From Actinobacteria bacterium UBA2541 (GTDB lineage: Bacteria > Actinomycetota > Actinomycetes > Nanopelagicales > Nanopelagicaceae), in contig DDMR01000058.1 of the NCBI GenBank assembly GCA_002340925.1, forward strand, positions 1-10,295: 10,295 nucleotides of DNA, read 5' to 3'. This document shows, in pieces, positions 1 through 6,571 of the stretch (positions are counted from its first letter, which is position 1; every line of letters starts with the position of its first letter). The position numbers and the translations under genes are program-made. The notes under the pieces are model-generated. The model saw only the letters and a list, made by a program, of their open reading frames with translations. It was not told where the DNA came from and searched no databases.

Positions 1-161
<161 letters not shown>

Positions 162-314
162 ACATTTTTTAATTAACTTTGAGTTGATTAAATGCATCGC
201 GTTCACTGTGTGGTTCCCGAGCTACGGTCGGGAACTGTTAAATTTCTAGAAGCTATAATTTATTTTATGAATTATTAGTTAAATAGAAATGCAACTGACT
301 GATAACTCAATAGA
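162..314 (+). other. 23S-5S internal transcribed spacer
   Basis: This A/T-rich spacer of about 150 nt separates the 23S and 5S rRNAs. It contains no tRNA-like cloverleaf and no open reading frame worth calling. It does hold one strong hairpin (213-235). A second small one (304-317) overlaps the 5' end of 5S. The spacer is probably transcribed as part of the rRNA precursor and removed by nucleases. Confidence 0.8.
213..235 (+). other. Hairpin in 23S-5S spacer
   Basis: A perfect 8-bp inverted repeat, GTTCCCGA and TCGGGAAC, encloses a 7-nt loop. No T-tract follows (the next bases are CTGTTAAATT), so it does not look like an intrinsic terminator. In precursor rRNA it could mark a processing site or stabilise the spacer. 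That role is inferred from position only. Confidence 0.6.
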
Positions 315-433
315 GTTTCGGCGGCCATAGCGAGAGGGAAACGCCCGGTCCCATTCCGAACCCGGAAGCTAAGCCTCTCAGCGTCGATGGTACTGCAAGG
401 GGGACCTTGTGGGAGAGTAGATCGCCGCCGGAC
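315..433 (+). rRNA. rrf: 5S ribosomal RNA
   Basis: This is a complete 5S rRNA of about 119 nt, a component of the large ribosomal subunit. The terminal helix is visible: CGGCGGC at 319-325 pairs with GCCGCCG at 424-430. The internal stretches GGGAAACGCCCGGTCCCATT, CCGAACCCGGAAGCTAAGCC and GATGGTACTGCA are the usual actinobacterial 5S sequence. It lies downstream of 23S in the standard operon order. The exact ends are uncertain by two or three bases. Confidence 0.96.
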
Positions 434-441
434 ATCATTAT

Positions 442-488
442 AAAAGGAGCAACTCCATAACTTCGGTTATTGGATGTGCTCCTTTTTT
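442..488 (+). terminator. Intrinsic terminator of the rRNA operon
   Basis: The outer stem is a perfect 10-bp repeat (442-451 AAAAGGAGCA with 477-486 TGCTCCTTTT). An inner stem (454-461 with 466-474, one bulged T) is capped by a C(UUCG)G tetraloop at 461-466. The 3' arm ends in six Ts. This is a strong Rho-independent terminator placed 8 nt after 5S rRNA, so the rRNA transcript should end here and the downstream genes need their own promoter. Confidence 0.93.
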
Positions 489-594
489 ATTTCTATTAAC
501 AGGTTTTCGAAATCAACAGCATCAATCAAGATGCAAATAGATTTAGTGGCGCTTTAAGACAATTCGGGCTTCCTAGAAAATTTCTAGAGATTTC
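489..594 (+). promoter_or_regulatory. Intergenic region, probable promoter of the operon starting at 595
   Basis: This non-coding stretch of about 105 nt lies between the rRNA terminator and the first protein gene. Because the terminator upstream is strong, it should contain the promoter for the eight-gene run that follows. I could not fix a convincing promoter. TAGATT at 538-543 fits a loose actinobacterial -10 (TAnnnT), with a weak -35-like TCAACA at 513-518 at an over-long spacing of 19 nt. Confidence 0.45.
573..587. promoter_or_regulatory. Compact inverted repeat upstream of the SSB-like gene
   Basis: CTAGAAA and TTTCTAG form a perfect 7-bp inverted repeat around a single A. It ends 8 nt before the ATG at 595. 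The size and position would suit a dimeric repressor's operator, but it could be chance in A/T-rich DNA. Its right half shares the 11-mer AAATTTCTAGA with the 23S-5S spacer (240-250). Confidence 0.35.
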
Positions 595-999
595 ATGAAT
601 TGGATTCTTATGGCCATTACCAAACCCAAAAAATTATCGCCTTCGAAGAAGGTCGTAGCCAAGAAGAAAACTATCGCCGCTCAAAGCCATCAACCTAAAA
701 ATGAAGTTTTTTTGGTTGGTCGAGTAACGAGTTTGGCCGTAGAAAAATTACTTCCTAGTGGAGATCGAGTCGTTGAATTTCGCGTTGTAATTGGAAGAGA
801 GAAATCTAGAGGGAGCAAAAAAGAAGTAGATTCACTAGACATCGCGGCCTGGAGCTCACGAACACGTAAAGCAGCTCTGTCGCTAAAGATCGATACTTGG
901 GTAGAGATAAAGGGGTCTGTGAGAAGGCGGTTTTGGCGGGCTCCAACAGGTCTTGCAAGTCGTTGGCAGGTCGAAGCAAGCGAGGTAGTTCGACTTTAG
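595..999 (+). CDS. SSB-family OB-fold protein (actinobacterial tlyA-linked type)
   Basis: A 134-residue protein related to single-stranded DNA-binding proteins. Residues ~1-35 are a basic, lysine-rich leader. From ~36 an OB-fold follows with the SSB-like pattern NEVFLVGRVTS, then LPSGDRVVEFRVVIGRE, LDIAAWSSRTRK, and a final WVEIKGSVRRRFWR strand region. It ends in EVVRL and lacks the flexible linker and acidic DDDIPF-like tip through which canonical SSB recruits partners. It is therefore probably a paralogue and not the replication SSB. The first ATG (595) has a weak AGAGA upstream. An in-frame ATG at 610 (MAITKPKK) gives a more natural N-terminus and has GGA 5 nt ahead, so the start is uncertain. 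It is the first gene of the run; 13 nt separate it from the next. Confidence 0.8.
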   Translation: MNWILMAITKPKKLSPSKKVVAKKKTIAAQSHQPKNEVFLVGRVTSLAVEKLLPSGDRVVEFRVVIGREKSRGSKKEVDSLDIAAWSSRTRKAALSLKIDTWVEIKGSVRRRFWRAPTGLASRWQVEASEVVRL

Positions 1000-1012
1000 A
1001 TACGGTTAAGCC

Positions 1013-1390
1013 ATGGCATCTGACCTAAATACTATTCTCAAGAAGTATCTTGCTAACCTGGGTAAGAACGAAGAGGCAGCAGTTGAACTAACTCGAAGTA
1101 TTAAGAGTTGGGTGGTTCAGAATGGTGAGATTGTTAAAGAGCGCATCGAATCTCAGATTGATGAAACTGCAGTTCGAATGGGATTTGCAAAGAGTAGCGA
1201 GATTGAGAGTCTAAATACTCGAATTGCTGAACTTGAGAATCGATTGAAGGGCGTCTCGGGTGTGAAGAAAGATTCAACAAGTAAGCCCAAGAAGCCAGTC
1301 ACCAAGAAGAGTGCTACTTCAAAAAAAGTTAGCAAGGCATCGAAAGCATCTGCCGCGATAAAGTCAACGAAGAAGAAGGTTTCTAAATGA
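1013..1390 (+). CDS. Phasin-like coiled-coil protein with lysine-rich tail
   Basis: A 125-residue protein of unproven function. Residues 1-80 look mainly helical: a segment to ~50, then a phasin-like hinge (VRMGFAKSSEIESL) and a short coiled coil (LNTRIAELENRL, 67-78). Phasin-family proteins coat storage granules in other bacteria, but the resemblance here is only in pattern. Residues 85-125 are a low-complexity basic tail with 16 lysines in 41 residues, mixed with Ser, Ala and Thr. It resembles the histone H1-like tails of actinobacterial HupB and would suit nucleic-acid binding. There is no signal peptide or membrane segment. The ribosome site before ATG 1013 is weak. The stop overlaps the next gene's start (ATGA). 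Confidence 0.72.
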   Translation: MASDLNTILKKYLANLGKNEEAAVELTRSIKSWVVQNGEIVKERIESQIDETAVRMGFAKSSEIESLNTRIAELENRLKGVSGVKKDSTSKPKKPVTKKSATSKKVSKASKASAAIKSTKKKVSK

Positions 1391-1542
1391 GTGATTTTAA
1401 AGATAGCAACAAAATAGATCTCGAAGAAATCAAGGCGCAGATATCTCAAGTAAGCCAGAAGCCCTTGGATGCACATCCCCAAGAATTTGAAAATATCCAT
1501 TCGAATATAGTGCAGGCGTTGTCAGAAATTGATGGCCTCTAG
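1387..1542 (+). CDS. Conserved 51-residue microprotein upstream of tlyA (Rv1693-like position)
   Basis: A short ORF that length cut-offs readily miss. It starts with ATGA overlapping the previous stop, has a good ribosome site GAAGG at 1375-1379 (7 nt spacing), and ends in TAG at 1540-1542. The protein starts MSDFKDSNKIDLEEIKAQ, is acidic to mixed, and ends with HPQEFENIHSNIVQALSEID. This C-terminal pattern (H..xFE.IH..I..AL..ID) and its place directly before tlyA match the small conserved hypothetical protein of other actinobacteria (Rv1693 in M. tuberculosis). No function is known to me. Its tight coupling to both neighbours and its conserved position argue that it is real. Confidence 0.75.
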   Translation: MSDFKDSNKIDLEEIKAQISQVSQKPLDAHPQEFENIHSNIVQALSEIDGL

Positions 1543-1545
1543 AGG
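1541..1545 (+). promoter_or_regulatory. Ribosome binding site that decides the tlyA start
   Basis: AGAGG lies 6 nt before the GTG at 1552 but only 3 nt before the in-frame TTG at 1549. The spacing favours GTG. The site overlaps the stop codon of the microprotein (TAG at 1540-1542), which suggests translational coupling. Confidence 0.6.
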
Positions 1546-1551
1546 TTATTG

Positions 1552-2340
1552 GTGAAAACTAGATTAGATGCTGAATTGGTCAGGCGCGGATTAGCGCGTT
1601 CGCGTGATCACGCAGCAGATCTTATTGAGTCCCGCTCAGTTCTTGTTACAGGTATCCCAGCTTCAAAACCAGCTACCCAGGTAGATGCAGAAACTTCTAT
1701 AACGATCCAGGGCGAGCGAAGTGATTTTGTTTCTAGGGGCGGACATAAATTAGCTGGTGCATTGGATGCCTTTCCACAAATAATCGTTGCAGGTAGGCGT
1801 GCGCTTGATGCAGGTGCATCAACCGGTGGCTTCACAGATGTTCTACTTAAACGCGATGTTAAGAATGTGGTGGCAGTTGATGTTGGCTATGGCCAACTCG
1901 CGTGGGAGCTGCGAAATGACCCGAGGGTTACTATTTTGGATAGAACAAATGTGCGACATTTAACGATTGAACAGGTTGGAGAGAGCGTAGATCTCGTGGT
2001 CGCTGATCTATCTTTTATCTCATTAACTTTAGTTCTTCCAGCACTTGTTACGGTTTCAAAGACCAATGCAGATTTTCTGGTTATGGTTAAGCCACAATTT
2101 GAGGTAGGTAGAGAGAAGTTGGGTGCAGGTGGTGTTGTGAGGGATAGTGGATTGCGTAAAAGTGCTGTTATGGAAGTAGCGGATTGTGCATATGACATGG
2201 GCCTTGGTTGCGAGGGTGTCGTTGCAAGTTCACTCCCTGGGCCATCTGGAAACGTCGAGTATTTTCTCTGGTTAAAGCGTGGATCCACTGAACTTTCAGA
2301 AACTACTTTAGATGCTGCGATTGCGAGCGGACCTCAATGA
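1552..2340 (+). CDS. tlyA: rRNA 2'-O-methyltransferase TlyA (16S/23S, capreomycin-sensitivity type)
   Basis: TlyA transfers a methyl group from S-adenosylmethionine to ribose 2'-OH of 23S C1920 and, in type II enzymes, also 16S C1409 (E. coli numbering); its loss gives capreomycin/viomycin resistance in mycobacteria. Read from GTG 1552 it is 262 residues, close to the 268 of M. tuberculosis TlyA. Residues 1-~58 are an S4 RNA-binding domain (RLDAELVRRGLARSR). A FtsJ-like Rossmann domain follows, with SAM motif LDAGASTGGFTD at 85-96. The catalytic K-D-K-E set is visible at K66, D152 (ADLSF), K180 (VKPQFE) and E236 (NVEYF). A C-terminal tail like the mycobacterial type II enzyme is kept, but the mycobacterial RAWV interdomain linker is replaced by SDFV. 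So specificity for one or both sites cannot be told. It overlaps nadK by 4 nt. Confidence 0.95.
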   Translation: MKTRLDAELVRRGLARSRDHAADLIESRSVLVTGIPASKPATQVDAETSITIQGERSDFVSRGGHKLAGALDAFPQIIVAGRRALDAGASTGGFTDVLLKRDVKNVVAVDVGYGQLAWELRNDPRVTILDRTNVRHLTIEQVGESVDLVVADLSFISLTLVLPALVTVSKTNADFLVMVKPQFEVGREKLGAGGVVRDSGLRKSAVMEVADCAYDMGLGCEGVVASSLPGPSGNVEYFLWLKRGSTELSETTLDAAIASGPQ

Positions 2341-3188
2341 GCAAAATTTTATTAGTCGTTCACCCAACCCGGCCAGCGGCTGCGAAATTCGGGAATTTGT
2401 TAGCTGAGAAGTTCCTAGCCGAGAAATTTGAAGTGTTTTCAAACTTTCCGGAGCTAATTCCTGGTTCAACTTCCATCGGACGCATTGATGGGATATCTGC
2501 CGCAATTGTTCTAGGTGGAGATGGCACGATACTTCGGGCTGCTGAGATTGTCCGCGGACATGACATTCCTATTATCGGCGTAAATCTTGGAAATGTTGGC
2601 TTCCTTGCAGAAATAGCGCAACCTTCGGTAAATGAAATTGTTCAGGCGGTGCAGAAGGGTGACATTCACAGAGAACCGCGGTTAGTTTTAAAGTATGAAA
2701 TTATTCGAAGTGGTGTTGTTTTTTCTAAAGGCTGGGCGCTTAACGAAGTTGCTATCGAGCGAAGTTCAACTCAGATGCTAGAACTCTTCGTGCAAATTGA
2801 TGGTCGACCCTTATCCAAATGGGGATGTGATGGCGTTATATGTGCGACTCCAACTGGGTCGACTGCCTATGCGTTCTCAGCAGGTGGGCCGGTAGTTTGG
2901 CCAGAAGTTAGCGCCTTAGTGCTTCTTCCGCTCGCTGCACATGCGCTCTTCTCAAGACCGATGGTGGTATCTCCAGATTGTGAAGTCGTTATTGATGTCT
3001 CTTCTCAGAGCGCTCAAGTTTCATCAGACGGACTTCGCCAAACAGAGTTGATCGCTGGTGATCGAATAGTTCTGACAAAAGATAGTCAGCAAATTCAATT
3101 GGCATATATAAACGGTGGAAAATTCACCGATCGATTAGTTGCGAAATTTAAGTTGCCGATTGAAGGTTGGCGCGGAGAATCTTCTTGA
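2337..3188 (+). CDS. nadK: NAD kinase
   Basis: This enzyme phosphorylates NAD to NADP in the cytoplasm using ATP or polyphosphate. It is the only route to NADP in most bacteria and is essential. The 283-residue protein has every family landmark: GGDGT at 60-64 with the catalytic aspartate, GVNLGNVGFLAE at 81-92, LNEVAIER at 135-142, the glycine-rich DGVICATPTGSTAYAFSAGG at 165-184, and PLAAHALFSRPMV at 198-210. ATG 2337 overlaps the tlyA stop as ATGA, and an AGCGGA stretch about 6 nt upstream can act as ribosome site. Its place between tlyA and recN is the standard actinobacterial order (ppnK, Rv1695). Nothing unusual is seen. Confidence 0.97.
   Translation: MSKILLVVHPTRPAAAKFGNLLAEKFLAEKFEVFSNFPELIPGSTSIGRIDGISAAIVLGGDGTILRAAEIVRGHDIPIIGVNLGNVGFLAEIAQPSVNEIVQAVQKGDIHREPRLVLKYEIIRSGVVFSKGWALNEVAIERSSTQMLELFVQIDGRPLSKWGCDGVICATPTGSTAYAFSAGGPVVWPEVSALVLLPLAAHALFSRPMVVSPDCEVVIDVSSQSAQVSSDGLRQTELIAGDRIVLTKDSQQIQLAYINGGKFTDRLVAKFKLPIEGWRGESS
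3174..3177 (+). promoter_or_regulatory. Ribosome binding site that decides the recN start
   Basis: GGAG lies 7 nt before the TTG at 3185. The more upstream in-frame TTG at 3167 would have its purine run (GAAGG) directly touching the start codon, which is too close. TTG 3185 also creates a 4-nt TTGA overlap with the nadK stop, matching the coupling style of the neighbours. Confidence 0.6.
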
Positions 3189-4927
3189 TTCAGAAGAAAC
3201 CTTCCAAAAGCTCTCTCCGCGAATTAACCATCCGCAATCTCGGGGTTATAGATACGGCGGAGATTGAATTTAAATCGGGCTTGACGGTTTTAACCGGTGA
3301 AACCGGAGCCGGTAAAACTATGGTGCTAACGGCTTTGAATCTAATTCTCGGTGGAAAGTCAGATTCAGATTTTGTCAGGAGTGGCCAAGAACGTTTAATC
3401 GTGAGCGGTAAGTTTGAAATCGGTGAGGCTTTAAGCCTCGTTGTTGAAGATGCGGGCGGGATCGTTGAAGAGAACGAAGTCATAATAAATCGATCGGTAA
3501 CCAATCAAGGGAAATCCAAAATATCGCTAGGCGGTGCTGTAAGTAGCGCAACCCAGGTGAGTGAAATGGCCCAGGAGTTGATAGAGATTCACGCCCAGGC
3601 TAGTTCGGCGAGATTGAGTAAAGGTTCGGTGCAGCTAGAGTTATTGGATTCTTTCGCTGGTCACGAAAATTTAGTTTCTGACTATTCGACGGATTTTGAA
3701 GAGCACTTAAACCTACGAAAGCGAGTTGCGGAGTTGGAGCGACAGCTCTCGGTTCGAGATCTTGAGATTGCAAAGTTAGAAGCGATTGTTAAAGACTTTG
3801 AAAGAGTTAAGCCACAGCCAGGGGAGATCGCAGAACTTGAGAATGAGATTAATAAACTTGGCGCAGTTGAGGAGCTTAATACTGGAATCATTCAAGCTTT
3901 GGCCGCGATTGATAGTGAAGAGAATTCAGCGATTTCAGCGCTCGGGTTGTCTAAGAAGTTACTTGAAAATCTGAAGGGCAAAGACTCGGCTTTGGATTCG
4001 TTAATCGAAGATCAATCCGAAAGCATTTATGGTCTGGTTGAAGTAACTGGAAAAATCGAAAGATACCTATCAGGTCTGGAGGCTGACCCAGCGAGATTTG
4101 ATTTTCTTCAGCTTAGAAAGAGTGAATTGCTAGGTTTAGTTAAGAAGTATGGGACGGGAAGCAATCGAGATATTGCTTATGAGAATCTTCTAGCAGAGGC
4201 AGAAGATGCGAGCTCTCGCTTGGCCGATTTGCAAGGCGGGGATTTGAGGCTTGAAGAGCTAAAAAGTCAGAGCAAGGAAAAGTTCGAAGAACTACAGAGT
4301 TCAGCTAAAAAGCTTTCAGTATCCAGAGCTATTTTTGCGGGCAAATTATCAGAGGCGATTACCAAAGAGCTGGCGCTGCTGGCAATGGCTAGTGCAAAAC
4401 TGATTGTTTCGGTTCTCAAAAGTGACGAAACAGAGTCCAAGAATTATTCGGCATCTGGTTTAGATGAGGTGAGCTTTTTATTCACTAGCCATAGTGAGGG
4501 AAAACCCCTTCCATTGGCAAAGGGGGCGAGCGGCGGAGAACTTTCTAGAGTTATGTTGGCGGTTGAGGTCGTTCTTGCAAAGAACTCACCGGTCGGAACA
4601 TATATTTTTGATGAGGTTGACGCCGGTGTTGGTGGAAAAGCGGCAGTTGAAGTTGGGAAGCGATTAGCTCTGCTAGCGAAAAATTCACAAGTAATTGTTG
4701 TTACCCACCTGGCACAGGTGGCAACGTGGGCAGATAATCATTTGGTTGTTACAAAGAGCGAGAGTGGATCAGTTACTCAGAGCAATATTATTGAAGTTAC
4801 CGGAAATGAAAGGCGCAAAGAGATTGCGCGATTGCTATCTGGTCAAGATGAGTCGATTTCGGCACAAGAACACGCTGGAGAATTATTGGATATGGTCGCT
4901 AAAGTATCGGCGGAAATGATAGGTTAG
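3185..4927 (+). CDS. recN: DNA repair protein RecN
   Basis: RecN is an SMC-like ATPase that acts at DNA double-strand breaks, holding DNA together for recombination. From TTG 3185 it has 580 residues, the usual length. The N-terminal ATPase half carries Walker A GETGAGKT (38-45) and an IHAQ segment near 135-138. Residues ~160-380 are the heptad-rich coiled-coil arm. The C-terminal half has the ABC signature GASGGELSR (447-455), Walker B IFDEVDAGVGG (474-484), and the VVTHLAQVA switch-histidine segment (505-513). All key residues are present. The start choice rests on the ribosome site at 3174-3177. Only 6 nt separate its stop from pyrG. In other actinobacteria steA and steB lie in that gap; here they are absent. 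Confidence 0.96.
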   Translation: MIQKKPSKSSLRELTIRNLGVIDTAEIEFKSGLTVLTGETGAGKTMVLTALNLILGGKSDSDFVRSGQERLIVSGKFEIGEALSLVVEDAGGIVEENEVIINRSVTNQGKSKISLGGAVSSATQVSEMAQELIEIHAQASSARLSKGSVQLELLDSFAGHENLVSDYSTDFEEHLNLRKRVAELERQLSVRDLEIAKLEAIVKDFERVKPQPGEIAELENEINKLGAVEELNTGIIQALAAIDSEENSAISALGLSKKLLENLKGKDSALDSLIEDQSESIYGLVEVTGKIERYLSGLEADPARFDFLQLRKSELLGLVKKYGTGSNRDIAYENLLAEAEDASSRLADLQGGDLRLEELKSQSKEKFEELQSSAKKLSVSRAIFAGKLSEAITKELALLAMASAKLIVSVLKSDETESKNYSASGLDEVSFLFTSHSEGKPLPLAKGASGGELSRVMLAVEVVLAKNSPVGTYIFDEVDAGVGGKAAVEVGKRLALLAKNSQVIVVTHLAQVATWADNHLVVTKSESGSVTQSNIIEVTGNERRKEIARLLSGQDESISAQEHAGELLDMVAKVSAEMIG

Positions 4928-4933
4928 TGTTCC

Positions 4934-6571
4934 ATGACCGCCCAGCATGTGACCAAGCATCTTTTCGTTACCGGCGGAGTGGCTTCCAGTTTAGGTAAAG
5001 GTTTGACCGCGTCCAGCCTTGGACGATTGTTAACATCCAGGGGACTGCGCGTAACAATGCAAAAACTCGATCCATATTTGAATGTCGATCCCGGCACGAT
5101 GAACCCTTTTCAACATGGTGAAGTTTTCGTGACAGATGATGGAGCAGAGACCGACTTGGATATCGGCCATTATGAGAGATTCTTAAATGTAAATCTCCAT
5201 GGCTCAGCGAATGTAACCACAGGTCAGGTCTATTCAAACGTCATCGGGAAAGAACGGCGTGGTGAATATCTCGGCGACACCGTACAAGTGATTCCTCACA
5301 TCACCAATGAAATCAAAGAGCGAATCAAAGCTATGGCTGGTCCAGATATTGATTTAGTTATCACGGAAGTGGGGGGAACCGTTGGAGATATCGAGTCCCA
5401 ACCGTTCCTCGAAGCAGCGCGTCAGATAAGACAGGATGTTGGCAGAGATAATGTGTTTTATCTCCACGTTTCTCTTGTTCCTTACATCGGCCCATCAGGA
5501 GAGTTGAAGACAAAGCCAACTCAACATAGCGTTGCCGCTCTGCGCTCTATAGGTATTGCACCCGACGCTATTGTCATCAGGTCTGATCGTCCGATTCCTG
5601 ATTCGGTCAAGCGAAAGATTTCGTCGATGTGCGATGTTGACCTTGAAGCTGTAGTTGCCGCGGTTGATGCACCATCAATTTATGACATTCCGAAGGTCTT
5701 GTTTAACGAAGGTCTTGATGCGTACGTGATTAGACGTCTTGGATTACCAGCACGGGATTTAGTTTGGGGCGAATGGGATGAACTATTGGAGCGAGTTCAC
5801 AATCCAGCTCATCAGGTATCAGTTGCACTTGTGGGTAAATATGTTGATTTGCCCGATGCTTATCTTTCGGTTACTGAGGCACTCCGCGCAGGGGGCTTCG
5901 CAAATAATGCAAAAGTAAATATCAAATGGGTCGCCAGCGATGATTGTGAAAGCGCGGAGGGCGCACTTGCCGCGCTCAAAGATGTCGATGCGATCTGCGT
6001 CCCAGGTGGCTTTGGAGTTCGGGGAATCGAAGGAAAATTGGGCGCCTTAAGATTTGCGAGAGAGAAGAAAATTCCCACCCTTGGTTTATGTTTAGGGTTG
6101 CAATGCATGGTAATTGAGGCCGCGAGAAATTTGGGCAAGATAGGTGACGCAAATTCTGCAGAGTTTGACCCGGAGACTAAAGATCCCGTTATCTCCACAA
6201 TGCAAAATCAAGAGGATATCGTCGCAGGTAACGGCGATATGGGTGGAACTATGCGCCTTGGTTTATACCCAGCGGTTCTAGTAGCAGGTTCGCTAGTCGC
6301 AGAAATTTACGGAGAAAATGAGATTCAAGAACGTCATCGGCACAGATATGAAGTCAATAATAAATACCGTGATCAGATATCTGCCACAGGTTTAGCGTTT
6401 TCTGGCTTATCTCCTGATGGAAATTTAGTTGAGTTTGTTGAATTGCCACCCGCGGTTCACCCTTATTACATTGGGACGCAAGCCCACCCAGAATTTTTAT
6501 CTCGCCCAACTTCGGCGCATCCACTCTTTACTGGTTTGATTGCTGCTGCGATAGAAAAAAATGGTAACTAG
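4934..6571 (+). CDS. pyrG: CTP synthase
   Basis: It converts UTP to CTP with ATP and glutamine, the last step of pyrimidine nucleotide synthesis. The 545-residue protein has the normal two-domain layout. The N-terminal amidoligase domain starts with [16 protein letters not shown] (P-loop-like, 8-23) and includes [20 protein letters not shown] (46-65) and [13 protein letters not shown] (143-155). The C-terminal class I glutaminase domain from ~295 has the oxyanion-hole loop PGGFGVRG (357-364), nucleophile C386 in GLCLGLQ, and catalytic H518 and E520 in HPEF; the HRHRYEVN motif is at 468-475. AGG at 4921-4923 may serve as a distant ribosome site. The last 11 nt overlap xerD in another frame; the Nudix gene often found between the two is missing. 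Confidence 0.97.
   Translation: MTAQHVTKHLFVTGGVASSLGKGLTASSLGRLLTSRGLRVTMQKLDPYLNVDPGTMNPFQHGEVFVTDDGAETDLDIGHYERFLNVNLHGSANVTTGQVYSNVIGKERRGEYLGDTVQVIPHITNEIKERIKAMAGPDIDLVITEVGGTVGDIESQPFLEAARQIRQDVGRDNVFYLHVSLVPYIGPSGELKTKPTQHSVAALRSIGIAPDAIVIRSDRPIPDSVKRKISSMCDVDLEAVVAAVDAPSIYDIPKVLFNEGLDAYVIRRLGLPARDLVWGEWDELLERVHNPAHQVSVALVGKYVDLPDAYLSVTEALRAGGFANNAKVNIKWVASDDCESAEGALAALKDVDAICVPGGFGVRGIEGKLGALRFAREKKIPTLGLCLGLQCMVIEAARNLGKIGDANSAEFDPETKDPVISTMQNQEDIVAGNGDMGGTMRLGLYPAVLVAGSLVAEIYGENEIQERHRHRYEVNNKYRDQISATGLAFSGLSPDGNLVEFVELPPAVHPYYIGTQAHPEFLSRPTSAHPLFTGLIAAAIEKNGN

Noticed and set aside
213..235. The spacer hairpin as an intrinsic terminator after 23S rRNA.
   Set aside because: No T-tract follows it, and terminating here would cut off 5S rRNA.
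254..259. A perfect TATAAT in the 23S-5S spacer, as a promoter for 5S rRNA.
   Set aside because: No acceptable -35 lies 16-18 nt upstream (the region reads GGGAACTG), and the spacer is A/T-rich, so a chance match is likely.
1153..1500. A 115-residue minus-strand frame across the phasin-like gene and microprotein.
   Set aside because: It is hydrophobic and Phe-rich only because it is antisense to lysine-rich coding. It has no family resemblance and conflicts with well-supported plus-strand genes.
1887..2288. A 133-residue minus-strand frame inside tlyA.
   Set aside because: It is antisense to a complete TlyA catalytic domain, and its product resembles no known fold.
5860..6198. A 112-residue minus-strand frame inside pyrG.
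   Set aside because: It is a shadow of the CTP synthase glutaminase domain, with no independent signal.
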